DNA from: Alteromonas macleodii
GTDB taxonomy: Bacteria; Pseudomonadota; Gammaproteobacteria; Enterobacterales; Alteromonadaceae
NCBI RefSeq assembly: GCF_903772925.1
Contig: NZ_LR812090.1
Location: 4,231,902-4,295,901, forward strand
Length of the DNA stretch: 64,000 nucleotides
Direction: 5' to 3'
Made by a program: the position numbers and the translations under genes. Under the pieces are notes generated by a model. The model did not search any database. It was not told the DNA's origin and saw only the letters and a list, made by a program, of their open reading frames with translations. Each line of letters starts with the position of its first letter. Position 1 is the first letter of the stretch. This document shows positions 25,317 through 33,894 of the stretch, in pieces.

Positions 25317-25608
25317 AAAACTCTTTTCCTGTGATGATTTTGTAGTAATGAATACTCGCTACTTCATTAAAACGTCTACCCCAACTATTGTGGTGGTTAT
25401 TGCTACTTCTTGCTATTAGCTATTTCCACACCAAAAATAATCTGAAGCGCTAACTGTCGTTAGTTAAAATATACTCGCCTAATCAAACTGTTATTATTAA
25501 CACAGTCGTACTAGAGTAGCGCTTTGTTGATAATAAGAATGAGCTCCAGAGCTTTATTGAGTGCATAAGTACTTTGTTCACTCACACTTTCTAAAGGGAG
25601 AAAACTAT

Positions 25609-26559
25609 ATGAATGCACACTTTCCACATGCAAGCCGCCTAATTTATGGATGTATGGGCTTAGGTGGTGGTTGGAATAATGACCCCGTCACTAAAGCCGA
25701 TGTTACCCAAGCAAGATCAATCATCGACGCTGTACTAGACTTAGATATTAACGTTTTTGACCATGCTGATATTTACACATTCGGTAAGGCAGAAACTGCC
25801 TTTGGTGAAGCGCTTAAGCAAGCCCCAGAACTTAAAGACAAAATGCTTATTCAATCTAAATGTGCAATACGTTTTGAAGATGATTTAGGACCAAAGCGTT
25901 ATGATTTCTCGGCAAATCATATACATACTTCTGTTGAAGGCATTCTCTCTCGTTTAGGTATCGAGCAACTTGATATACTGCTGCTACACCGCCCCGACCC
26001 GCTTATGGAATTGGAAGAAGTGGCTGGCACCTTATTGCTGCTGCAGCAACAGGGAAAGATTAAACACGTGGGTGTGTCTAATATGCACGGGCACCAAATA
26101 AACTACCTTCAATCAGCGCTCTCAACACCTATTGTTGCCAACCAACTTGAAATGAGCCTCGGTTTTAGAGATTGGCTAGAAGACGGCATCACCAGCAATA
26201 GTGCGGCTAATCGTAATATGGGTTATGCACCAGGGACTCTTGAGTACTGTATGATGAATAATGTTCAGCTTCAGGCTTGGGGAAGCTTGGCTCAAGGAAA
26301 ATATACAGGGGCGAAAACCGAGACTAGCGCAGACGTGGCAACCGCGAATTTAGTGGCACAACTTGCAAGCGAATACCAAACAACGCCTGAAGCCATTGTT
26401 CTAGCATGGTTAATGCGACACCCTGCCAATATCGCGCCGGTGTTAGGCAGCACTAATATTGAACGAATCAAATCTAGCCAGAAAGCGGTGGACGTTCACC
26501 TGTCGCGCGAACACTGGTATAAGTTATTTGAAGCTGCTCGCGGCCAAGAGATGCCGTAA
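25609..26559 (+). CDS. Aldo/keto reductase, YdhF-like
   Basis: This is a NADPH-dependent TIM-barrel oxidoreductase. The catalytic tetrad is visible in FDHADIYTFGKAE (Asp and Tyr), IQSKCAIR (Lys) and LLLHRPDP (His), with a C-terminal cofactor-binding segment VLGSTNIERIKSS. I start at ATG 25609 (MNAHFPHASRLIYGCMGLGG, 316 residues), which has AAAGGGAG before it; the open frame extends 16 codons upstream without support. The natural substrate is unknown. A glyoxalase-family gene follows after 19 bases and is probably co-transcribed. Confidence 0.9.
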   Translation: MNAHFPHASRLIYGCMGLGGGWNNDPVTKADVTQARSIIDAVLDLDINVFDHADIYTFGKAETAFGEALKQAPELKDKMLIQSKCAIRFEDDLGPKRYDFSANHIHTSVEGILSRLGIEQLDILLLHRPDPLMELEEVAGTLLLLQQQGKIKHVGVSNMHGHQINYLQSALSTPIVANQLEMSLGFRDWLEDGITSNSAANRNMGYAPGTLEYCMMNNVQLQAWGSLAQGKYTGAKTETSADVATANLVAQLASEYQTTPEAIVLAWLMRHPANIAPVLGSTNIERIKSSQKAVDVHLSREHWYKLFEAARGQEMP

Positions 26560-26578
26560 GAATATAAAAGGAATTAGT

Positions 26579-26962
26579 ATGCTAAAAGGCTTTCACCATG
26601 TTGCTATTATTTGTAGTGACTATCCACGTTCGAAAACGTTTTACACAGACGTGTTAGGGTTCTCCACCATTGACGAAAATTACCGAGAAGCTAGGGACTC
26701 ATATAAATGCGACCTTGGTTTACCTGATGGAAGTCAGATTGAATTATTTTCGTTTCCAGGGGCACCGCAAAGGCCGTCGCGTCCGGAAGCGCAAGGGCTT
26801 AGACACTTAGCATTTAAAGTAGACAACCTTGATGAAATGATTGATCACTTAACTAACAAACGTGTGGAATGTGAGCCCGTAAGAACCGACGAGTATACGG
26901 GAAAGCGCTTTACGTTTTTTCAAGACCCTGACGGGTTACCGCTAGAACTTTACGAACTATAA
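26579..26962 (+). CDS. VOC/glyoxalase-family protein, YaeR-like
   Basis: The 127-residue protein is a single vicinal-oxygen-chelate module pair starting MLKGFHHVAIICSDYPRSKT, with metal-ligand positions in FHHVA, IELFSFP, LRHLAFKV and the C-terminal LPLELYEL. It is close to the uncharacterised YaeR/GloA2 group rather than to classical GloA, so the substrate is open. It is translated from an AAAGGAATTAGT ribosome-binding region 19 bases after the aldo/keto reductase. The pair could detoxify reactive carbonyls; that is inference. Confidence 0.88.
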   Translation: MLKGFHHVAIICSDYPRSKTFYTDVLGFSTIDENYREARDSYKCDLGLPDGSQIELFSFPGAPQRPSRPEAQGLRHLAFKVDNLDEMIDHLTNKRVECEPVRTDEYTGKRFTFFQDPDGLPLELYEL

Positions 26963-26996
26963 AAAAATGCCGAATAGCTGAATGGCTGTTCGGCAT
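26961..26996. terminator. Shared convergent terminator
   Basis: ATGCCGAA pairs with TTCGGCAT in the 70-base gap between the VOC gene (plus strand) and mscS (minus strand). On the minus strand it is followed by seven T; on the plus strand the T-run is poor. It mainly serves the MscS gene. Confidence 0.75.
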
Positions 26997-27031
26997 CTAT
27001 CTAACGTTAGGTCTATTAAAATAACCCTATC

Positions 27032-27847
27032 TTAGTCCAGCATTCTGACTTCTCGTTGAGGGAATGGAATATCAATATTGTGCTGTTGGAGCGCGTTAAA
27101 AACGGCTTGATTAAGCGCATAGCGCACTTCGAAATGCCTTGTCGCAGGAGCCCAAACCCGAACCCCAAAATTAATACTGCTGTCACCAAAATTATCGACA
27201 CCAATAGCAGGTGCTTTTTCAGCACTAACACCGTCTACAGATGCAACTGCATGTCGAATTACTTCAATGACGTTATCTACATTGCTGGAGTAAGCCACGC
27301 CAATCTCGAGTTCTATAAGCATGTTTTCAGCAGAGTTATGCAAGATCTCTCCAACAATGAGCTTATTGGGAATTTGTATGTGCACGTTATCTTCATCAAT
27401 AAGAATGGTATAAGGCAGCATAACCTGATCAACAACGCCAGCAACACCACGAACCCGAATAGTATCTCCTACTACAAACGGACGGGTAATGATTATAGTA
27501 AAACCTGCGGCATAGTTTGCCAGCATGCCCTGAATAGCAAGACCAGCACCTAAGCCAACAGCACCGAGTGCCGCAATTAAAGGAGTAACGCTTATCCCCA
27601 CGTTACCAAGGGCGATGATGATAACTATTCCAAGCACCACCAGTTTACATATACCACCGGTAAACCGGCTTAGCGTAACGTCGATTTTTTTATTTACCAT
27701 GAGGTTTTCAACCACATGGCCTATCTTATTGGCCACCCACCAACCAAGTAGAAATATGATAATGGCACCTACAATTTGGAAGCTGTAGGTCACGGCAAAC
27801 TCTACGAGCGTGTCGTAAAGCGCTTGGGCTTGTTTTAATTCATCCAT
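27032..27847 (-). CDS. mscS: Small-conductance mechanosensitive channel, MscS family
   Basis: This inner-membrane channel opens under tension to release solutes on hypo-osmotic shock. The 271 residues have three N-terminal helices (about 20-45, 65-85, 90-130). The third is the glycine/alanine-rich pore helix with GLGAGLAIQGMLANYAAGF. The soluble beta domain follows, with PFVVGDTIRVRGVAGVVDQV. The length and single-module architecture match E. coli MscS (286), not the large MscK type. Osmotic safety is expected in a marine bacterium. Confidence 0.93.
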   Translation of the reverse strand: MDELKQAQALYDTLVEFAVTYSFQIVGAIIIFLLGWWVANKIGHVVENLMVNKKIDVTLSRFTGGICKLVVLGIVIIIALGNVGISVTPLIAALGAVGLGAGLAIQGMLANYAAGFTIIITRPFVVGDTIRVRGVAGVVDQVMLPYTILIDEDNVHIQIPNKLIVGEILHNSAENMLIELEIGVAYSSNVDNVIEVIRHAVASVDGVSAEKAPAIGVDNFGDSSINFGVRVWAPATRHFEVRYALNQAVFNALQQHNIDIPFPQREVRMLD

Positions 27848-27987
27848 GGGACGTTAATAAGGAGTAATGAGTAAAGGAGTGATGTGAAGCTTAAACAACA
27901 ACGCTATGAAAAACCAGTGCCGAACATAAGTCCGGCAGCTTTCAGTTGACTGATACTACGAGCGGTGAGACTCGCGGCTCGTTTCAC

Positions 27988-29256
27988 TTAGCTAGCGTAT
28001 TCACTTGCTTCAATTTCAGCTAAACGCTGTTTAGTGGGGTTTTTAATAAAGTTGTACACCAGGCCAATGAATAGCACGGCAGCAAAGCCAGTGGCGACCA
28101 TGAAGCCGTATTTTGCATCGCCTCCGTTAGCGTCACTTACAAGCCCCATAATGAAAGGGCCAGCCGCTGCGCCAGCAGCAGTAAAGAACAATATAACCCC
28201 TGCCACGCTGCCGTGCTGGTGTTTAGGGAAGCAGCTTATTCCCTTCGAATTAAACGTAGGGTAAATAACCGACATGAAAATACCCGTAAGTGGAAACAAG
28301 TAAAGCGCGACTTGCTTTCCACCGCATAGTCCTAAGCCAAAACACAATACAATAGCGCCTGTGAACAACATCAGAACTAGGGCCCAGTTAAAGCGAGACA
28401 TCATCCAAATTCCGATAAAGCGCCCAGCGGCCCGAAGAATAAAAAAGGCAGTTACCGAATAGATAGCCAGAGTTTGAGAAAAGCCTTCGCTGTAACAGTT
28501 ATATGTGGCTTTAAGAGTAGTAGCGTCGCACACTAAGTAACTCGGCATCCACACATAAATGGCGCTTTCTGCAGCAACATACAAAAAAGCTCCAATAGAA
28601 AAGCCTAAGGCATACGGGTTTTTGATCAAACTTAAACTTTGCGCAACGGAAACGTTATTTTCCCCAGAAGAAGTGTCGCGGGAATACGTTGGATATTTAA
28701 CCAACAGCGCGCCAACAATAAGAAGGGTACATACACCACCCGCGATGACATATAGCCACTGCCACGCTACCCCTTGGTGAATTAAATACGCCACAATTAA
28801 AGGACCAATTATTGCGCCCACCCCAAAGAACGCCTCTGCACCGTTCATCGTTGCTGTGTGTTGTTTTGTAGATGTTGAAATATCACCGATAAGTGCAAGC
28901 GCACCCGTTTTGAAAATACCAACGGCGACTCCTGACAAGCTCATCAAGCTTACAATCAGGATAAAGTCATTGGCAATAAGGAAGCTGTAACAAGCTATCC
29001 CAAATAACCCTAAACCAATGATAATGGTTGGCTTACGACCTAACTTATCAGCCAAAAAACCTAACAATAATCCAGATAACGCGATACCCAGCATAGGCAA
29101 AGAATGCATTAAACTCGCTTGCGCATTAGTCACAGAGAACGCTACTTTTACTTCTTTAATTATTTCGCCAACTGAATCTGATGTCATCGCAAACATCATA
29201 AACATAAGGTAGGTTAACCACCTGATAATTCTACTACTTGGGTCTCGGCTCGGCAT
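27988..29256 (-). CDS. MFS transporter
   Basis: This is a twelve-helix major facilitator protein in the inner membrane. The first cytoplasmic loop carries the MFS signature GFLADKLGRKPTIIIG, and hydrophobic stretches alternate through the roughly 422 residues. I choose the ATG giving MPSRDPSSRIIRW; other in-frame starts lie 4 and 16 codons upstream, and none has a decisive ribosome-binding site. A perfect CG-centred palindrome at 29454-29467, of the kind bound by LacI-family repressors, lies about 200 bases upstream. That hints at a sugar substrate, but none can be assigned. Confidence 0.85.
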   Translation of the reverse strand: MPSRDPSSRIIRWLTYLMFMMFAMTSDSVGEIIKEVKVAFSVTNAQASLMHSLPMLGIALSGLLLGFLADKLGRKPTIIIGLGLFGIACYSFLIANDFILIVSLMSLSGVAVGIFKTGALALIGDISTSTKQHTATMNGAEAFFGVGAIIGPLIVAYLIHQGVAWQWLYVIAGGVCTLLIVGALLVKYPTYSRDTSSGENNVSVAQSLSLIKNPYALGFSIGAFLYVAAESAIYVWMPSYLVCDATTLKATYNCYSEGFSQTLAIYSVTAFFILRAAGRFIGIWMMSRFNWALVLMLFTGAIVLCFGLGLCGGKQVALYLFPLTGIFMSVIYPTFNSKGISCFPKHQHGSVAGVILFFTAAGAAAGPFIMGLVSDANGGDAKYGFMVATGFAAVLFIGLVYNFIKNPTKQRLAEIEASEYAS

Positions 29257-29304
29257 AATCTGTCTCATAACAACGGCATGAAGGTGCTTTACGTACACAT
29301 ACAC

Positions 29305-29903
29305 TTTACAAAATCATGTGAGTGATGGCAGACAAAAGTCGTTGGAAGCACCCACTTGTTTTATAAATCTAATCAATAACAAAAGCGAGTTAATAAGTTT
29401 GATAGCAAAGACAGTATTGCACTTAGCATCAAACTTACGTTAAATTCAAAAAGCTTAATCGATTAAGATAAAAGTTAACAGAATTTAAAAAGCATGTAAA
29501 CCTCTGATGCTCGCCCCTTCCGGCAGCTAAAGCTGTTAGTCAACTCACCTAATTTTTCGTACGTTGTGACTCCCGCGACCGGTGAGTTACCGCCAAGAAA
29601 ATTAATTAGCTTTATTACCAAGGACTTATTAAATAACCCCGAATTACACAGGCAGTAAAAGAATTACAGACTATACTTTAGTCGTGGATAGAGGTTATCC
29701 AAAATCTTTGTGGGATAATCCCGCAAAGTGGCCATTCAGCTTATTTACAGGCTAGTTAACGCGAAAGTAGTCCTTAACCGATGTGTGTGGTTTGTATCTT
29801 GCAAACTTTAGTTTTTTCTCTTTCCAAAGTTAGTACACCGAGGCAATACAAATTACTTTTTCACACACTGGATTTCGACTTACATCATATGGATATGTAA
29901 AAC
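29305..29903. other. Dyad-rich gene-free stretch
   Basis: About 600 bases between the MFS and CPXCG genes hold no credible open frame. The half nearest the MFS gene contains the CG-centred palindrome at 29454-29467. From 29524 to 29728 there are several strong dyads: CAGC-TAAA-GCTG (29524-29535), an 8-bp pair AACTCACC/GGTGAGTT (29542-29549 with 29581-29588), and a 9-bp hairpin CTTTGTGGG-ATAAT-CCCGCAAAG (29706-29728). They may be part of a long leader of the plus-strand CPXCG gene or of a small RNA. Confidence 0.55.
29454..29467. promoter_or_regulatory. Putative LacI-type operator
   Basis: The 14-bp perfect palindrome CTTAATCGATTAAG has the central CG typical of LacI/GalR-family sites. It lies upstream of the MFS transporter gene on the minus strand. 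No LacI-family gene is in the window, so the regulator would be encoded elsewhere. Confidence 0.45.
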
Positions 29904-30131
29904 ATGGTAACGGATAAAACAATGCAAAGTGTTAAAGCATTGGAATATATGTGCCCTTATTGCGGCGCAATTAATGATTTTCAACTAAACGCTTCTCGAG
30001 ACATGTACCTCGAACAACATGAGTCTTGTGGCTGTTGTAACAAAGTACTCAGTCTTATTCCCGCCAATGGTATTGGTGACCGAATTAATCTTATTGTGGA
30101 CGCCTTAGATAGCGAACACATTTTCAAGTAA
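29904..30131 (+). CDS. Small CPXCG-motif cysteine-rich protein
   Basis: The 75-residue protein has CPYCG at about 17-21 and a second cysteine group CGCC at about 42-45, together forming a probable zinc ribbon. It belongs to a conserved small gammaproteobacterial family without known function. The start is ATG 29904; a second ATG six codons on (MQSVKALEY) is possible. A terminator shared with the convergent folE follows 23 bases after the stop. The long structured region upstream suggests regulated expression. Confidence 0.78.
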   Translation: MVTDKTMQSVKALEYMCPYCGAINDFQLNASRDMYLEQHESCGCCNKVLSLIPANGIGDRINLIVDALDSEHIFK

Positions 30132-30153
30132 AAATCGACGTCAAATATCTACG

Positions 30154-30178
30154 AAAAAGCCGCTTCAAAAAGCGGCTT
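30154..30178. terminator. Terminator between the CPXCG gene and folE
   Basis: AAGCCGCTT-CAAA-AAGCGGCTT is a 9-bp hairpin. The run of T on the minus strand (30158-30154) makes it good for folE. On the plus strand only TTCTTG follows. Confidence 0.8.
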
Positions 30179-30210
30179 CTTGATTTGCCCGTGAAAGTTT
30201 CCCAACTTAC

Positions 30211-30894
30211 TTAACGGAAAAACTCTCGTTTCAATTCGCTGTCTGTTAAGAAACGGCCACCTAACGCTGACGTCTTCGTGTAGGAATTAGTATCTCGAAT
30301 TCCTCTCGCTTTTACGCAATAGTGCGTAGCGTTGATACTTACAGCAACATCTTCTGTATTCGTTAATGTTTGCAGTGCAACTAACACCTGCTGCGTTAGA
30401 CGCTCTTGTACCTGAGGGCGTTGAGCAAAGAAGCTTACAAGACGGTTTATTTTCGAAAGACCAATTACTGTATCTTTAGGTATGTACGATACCGTGGCTG
30501 TGCCATCAATGGTTACAAAGTGATGTTCGCAAGTACTTGTTAAGCTAATATCAGATACCTGAACAGGCTGATCTATCTGCATTTTATTTTCAATAGCAGT
30601 AATTTTAGGGAACTTGTGATAATCCAAGCCTCCGAAAATCTCATTGACATACATTTTGGCAATACGGGTAGGTGTATCGCATAAGCTGTCATCAGTAAGG
30701 TCAAGTCCAAGCGTGTCCATTACGTCACGCATCGCACTTTCAATTCGTTTGCGCTTTTGTTCGTCAGAAAGACCATTAGCCACCATAGGTGTTTCTAATC
30801 CCTTGGCTTCTAATGCTTCACGTACACGTTGTGCCGGCTCTGATATAGAGGGGTCTAGTGCATCACGCACAATTACCGCTTCTTTTGCTAACAT
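30211..30894 (-). CDS. folE: GTP cyclohydrolase I
   Basis: This enzyme converts GTP to 7,8-dihydroneopterin triphosphate, the first step of folate and tetrahydromonapterin synthesis. The 227 residues match the E. coli enzyme. The zinc/active-site motif [13 protein letters not shown] is near 110-122, [10 protein letters not shown] near 140, and [11 protein letters not shown] near 156. The second zinc cysteine lies in [10 protein letters not shown]. It is divergent from folM, with 162 bases between the starts, and the two products share the monapterin pathway. Confidence 0.97.
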   Translation of the reverse strand: MLAKEAVIVRDALDPSISEPAQRVREALEAKGLETPMVANGLSDEQKRKRIESAMRDVMDTLGLDLTDDSLCDTPTRIAKMYVNEIFGGLDYHKFPKITAIENKMQIDQPVQVSDISLTSTCEHHFVTIDGTATVSYIPKDTVIGLSKINRLVSFFAQRPQVQERLTQQVLVALQTLTNTEDVAVSINATHYCVKARGIRDTNSYTKTSALGGRFLTDSELKREFFR

Positions 30895-30963
30895 TGTTTT
30901 ATCCGTTGTTACTGCTTTTTTTGAACTAATACGCCTTTCAAATCGTAAAAGTTCGGTTATACG

Positions 30964-30989
30964 ACAACATGACTTTTATTTAATGTTGT
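30964..30989. promoter_or_regulatory. Inverted repeat in the folE-folM divergent region
   Basis: ACAACAT and ATGTTGT are separated by 12 bases between the two divergent start codons. It could be an operator serving both genes, but no regulator is nearby. Confidence 0.3.
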
Positions 30990-31056
30990 TGCTACTTCAC
31001 GTGCGTTTAGCACGGAATAATAAAACTGTTACCTCTTAGAAAAGAAGGACACTATC

Positions 31057-31764
31057 TTGAACTCACCTGTACTGATAACAGGCGCCAGCCAACGATTGGG
31101 CTTGGCGATGGCCGAAAGTTTACTTGCAAAAGGACATCGCGTTGTTGTGACTTATCGAACGCATCGCTCGAGTATTGCGATGCTTAAGGATAAAGGCGCA
31201 ACAGTTTTACAGGCGGATTTTAGCACTGAGGCGGCTATTGATCGAGCAATTGATGAGATTAAGGCAATCAGTAAAACCTATCGAGGGATCATTCACAACG
31301 CATCAGATTGGGCCCAAGAGAAAGATAATGGTGATAAGCAAGACTTAATGGAACGCATGATGATGATTCATGCAGTCGCTCCCTATCGCATTAATATAGC
31401 GTTAGAAGAAGCGCTGTGCGGTTGTGAAGAACAAGCTGACATCATTCACATGACTGATTATGTGCAAGACACCGGCAGTGAAAAGCATATGGCTTACGCG
31501 GCGAGTAAAGCTGCGTTGCACAATCTCACCTTGTCTTTTGCAAAAAAGCTAGCTCCAAAGGTGAAAGTGAATAGCATTGCACCGGCTCTACTTATGTTTA
31601 ATGAAGATGATGACGAAGCTTATAAACAAAAAGCAGTGAAAAAGTCGCTACTCGAAATAGTACCGGGTGCCCAAGAGGCCGTGAAAGCCATGAACTATTT
31701 ATTTGACAGCGACTACGTGACAGGCCAAACACTACACCTTAATGGTGGGCGGCATTTAAAGTGA
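31057..31764 (+). CDS. folM: Dihydromonapterin reductase FolM
   Basis: This short-chain dehydrogenase makes tetrahydromonapterin from dihydromonapterin and has weak dihydrofolate reductase activity. The 235 residues follow E. coli FolM closely: SYRTH-like VTYRTH, LQADFST, IIHNAS, IIHMTDYV, then YAASKAALHNLTLSFAKKLA with the catalytic Tyr/Lys, and VNSIAPALLMFNE. It ends with the typical LNGGRHLK. The cofactor loop reads GASQRLGLA. The start is TTG with a GAAGGA ribosome-binding site. Tetrahydromonapterin is the cofactor of phenylalanine hydroxylase in related bacteria. Confidence 0.95.
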   Translation: MNSPVLITGASQRLGLAMAESLLAKGHRVVVTYRTHRSSIAMLKDKGATVLQADFSTEAAIDRAIDEIKAISKTYRGIIHNASDWAQEKDNGDKQDLMERMMMIHAVAPYRINIALEEALCGCEEQADIIHMTDYVQDTGSEKHMAYAASKAALHNLTLSFAKKLAPKVKVNSIAPALLMFNEDDDEAYKQKAVKKSLLEIVPGAQEAVKAMNYLFDSDYVTGQTLHLNGGRHLK

Positions 31765-31909
31765 AATTATAGCCTTTAAGCTAGGCTTACGTTTTAGGTG
31801 GTTTAAATTAATCGTGACCGCCAATTAATTTCATCACCATTAGCCTTGGTCTGGTGCTACTGCATGGCTATAATCCACCCCCTATTTTAAAGCGACTTGG
31901 AATTTTACT

Positions 31910-32974
31910 ATGCTCAGCAACCGTATTATGGCGCCTGAATGGCACGACATTGATGCTGTAATGTTGGCATGGCCACATGCACAAACCGATTGGGCTCCAT
32001 GGTTGGAAGAAGCAAGAGCGACCTACCTGAATGTGATTGCAGCAGTGAATCGCAATAATGCGGGTGTCATTTTATTATGCGCGCCAAGTGACGTTGACGA
32101 TCTTAAGCCCCGTTTACCCGAAAATGCACAAGTGCTTATCGTTGCCGCCTCCTTCAATGATACCTGGATGCGCGACTACAGCTTTATCACGTGTAAAGAC
32201 AGTGAAGGTAACGGCTCGCCCGTAGAATTTCGTTTCAACGGTTGGGGTAACAAATTCAACGCTTCAGAAGATAACCTTGTCAATCAACGTTACCTCGCCG
32301 CCATGTGCAACTCTGCGCTTCGCAGTAGCCCTATTGTGGCAGAAGGCGGTGCGTTAGAAATCGACGAGAACGGCCACTTATTAAGCACTGCACAATGTTT
32401 ACTAAACCCTGAGCGAAATGGCGACATGTCGCTCAGTGTTTACGAAGATACTTTTAAAGATATGCTGGGTTGCAGCAAGGTTACTATATTGCAGCATGGT
32501 CATTTAGAAGGCGATGACACCGACGGTCATATTGATACTCTAGTGCGCTTTACCCCAAATAAAGGCTTAGTAATTCAGGCGTGTAACAACCGCCCTAACG
32601 ACAGTCACTTCGAAGGGTTGAAAGCGTTATGCGACGAATGCGCCCTTGAATTGCCAGAGCATGAACAATTTCATCTACCGTTACCTAATATCGTTAATGA
32701 TGAAGGGGATCGCTTGCCGGCATCGTATGCCAATTACTTGATTTGTAATAATGCGATTTTATTGCCTGTGTATGGTGAAGAAGAAGATGCTGAAGCCATT
32801 GAGATGGTGCAAAAAGCACATCCCAATCATATTGTTGAACCAATTGATTGTAGTGTACTCGTAAGACAATACGGCAGCTTGCATTGTATTTCTATGCAAG
32901 TACCCACAAATACGTTAAAAGACTCAATTATCACCACCTTAAAGAAAGGAGTGTCATTACATGCGCCCAGCTAA
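31910..32974 (+). CDS. aguA: Agmatine deiminase
   Basis: This enzyme hydrolyses agmatine to N-carbamoylputrescine and ammonia. The 354 residues form the pentein fold: NDTWMRDYSF (near 83-92), EGGALEID, HGHLEGDDTDGHIDTLVRF near 200, and the catalytic cysteine C326 in YGSLHCIS. It overlaps aguB by 14 bases, so the two are translated together. This places the arginine/agmatine route to putrescine here; arginine decarboxylase is not in the window. Confidence 0.95.
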   Translation: MLSNRIMAPEWHDIDAVMLAWPHAQTDWAPWLEEARATYLNVIAAVNRNNAGVILLCAPSDVDDLKPRLPENAQVLIVAASFNDTWMRDYSFITCKDSEGNGSPVEFRFNGWGNKFNASEDNLVNQRYLAAMCNSALRSSPIVAEGGALEIDENGHLLSTAQCLLNPERNGDMSLSVYEDTFKDMLGCSKVTILQHGHLEGDDTDGHIDTLVRFTPNKGLVIQACNNRPNDSHFEGLKALCDECALELPEHEQFHLPLPNIVNDEGDRLPASYANYLICNNAILLPVYGEEEDAEAIEMVQKAHPNHIVEPIDCSVLVRQYGSLHCISMQVPTNTLKDSIITTLKKGVSLHAPS

Positions 32975-33854
32975 GCTAAAAGTTGGTCTGGTACAACAGG
33001 CCGTTGCCGACAATGACAAAGCAACGAACTGGAACAAAAGTGCCGAGCAAGTTGCCAAGTTAGCGGCTGAAGGTTGCGAGTGTATTTTGCTTCAAGAGCT
33101 GCACAGCACCCTGTATTTTTGCCAGCAAGAAGATACTGACGCCTTTGATTTGGCTGAACCAATACCAGGTCCAGCAACGGACTTTTTTGGTGAACTCGCT
33201 GAAAAACACAACATTGTGTTAGTTACGTCCTTGTTTGAAAAACGCGGTTCTGGTTTGTATCACAACACCGCCGTAGTGTTCGACCGCAGTAAAGAAATTG
33301 CGGGCAAATATCGCAAAATGCATATTCCTGACGACCCGGGTTTTTACGAGAAGTTTTACTTCACGCCGGGCGATATGGGCTTCACGCCTATTGAAACCAG
33401 CGTAGGTAAACTTGGCGTATTGGTATGTTGGGATCAATGGTACCCAGAAGCGGCACGTCTAATGGCAATGGCAGGTGCAGACTTGTTGTTCTACCCTACT
33501 GCTATTGGCTGGGACTTAACGGATACTGAAGAAGAGCGTACCCGTCAGCACGGCGCATGGGAAACAATCCAGCGTTCTCATGCTGTGGCTAACTCAGTAC
33601 CGGTAATCGTTGCGAACCGCACTGGCTTTGAAGCGTCACCTGTTGAGGGCGACCCAGGCATTCAGTTCTGGGGGCAAAGCTTTGTTGCAGGCCCGCAGGG
33701 CGAGATTTTGGCAAAAGCCGAAGCTGAAGGTGAAACCACGCTATCAGTTGAGCTTGATATGGAACGTACCGAGCAGGTTAAGCGCATTTGGCCTTACTTC
33801 CGTGACCGTCGCATAGACGCCTACGACGAACTAACCAAACGCTGGCGCGACTAA
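32961..33854 (+). CDS. aguB: N-carbamoylputrescine amidohydrolase
   Basis: This nitrilase-family enzyme releases putrescine, carbon dioxide and ammonia from the AguA product. The Glu-Lys-Cys triad is visible in LLQELHSTLYFCQ (Glu), KYRKMHIPDDPGFYEK (Lys) and GVLVCWDQWYPEAARL (Cys). The 297-residue length is standard. The start overlaps the 3' end of aguA and an AAAGGAGTG ribosome-binding site lies inside aguA. A strong terminator follows. Confidence 0.96.
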   Translation: MRPAKLKVGLVQQAVADNDKATNWNKSAEQVAKLAAEGCECILLQELHSTLYFCQQEDTDAFDLAEPIPGPATDFFGELAEKHNIVLVTSLFEKRGSGLYHNTAVVFDRSKEIAGKYRKMHIPDDPGFYEKFYFTPGDMGFTPIETSVGKLGVLVCWDQWYPEAARLMAMAGADLLFYPTAIGWDLTDTEEERTRQHGAWETIQRSHAVANSVPVIVANRTGFEASPVEGDPGIQFWGQSFVAGPQGEILAKAEAEGETTLSVELDMERTEQVKRIWPYFRDRRIDAYDELTKRWRD

Positions 33855-33861
33855 TCCAAAT

Positions 33862-33893
33862 AAAAGGGGCAGAGTCAGAACTCTGCCCCCTTT
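33862..33893. terminator. Convergent terminator of aguAB and the Gfo/Idh/MocA gene
   Basis: GGGGCAGAGT-CAGA-ACTCTGCCCC is a perfect 10-bp hairpin eight or so bases after the aguB stop. It is followed by CTTTATT on the plus strand and TTTTATTT on the minus strand. Its arm shares GGGGCAGAGT with the repeat cluster at 35017-35110. Confidence 0.85.
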
Positions 33894-33894
33894 A

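Noticed and set aside
29500..29730. A c-di-GMP or similar known riboswitch before the CPXCG gene
   Set aside because: I could not find the conserved core bases of the classes I know, so I only report unexplained structure.
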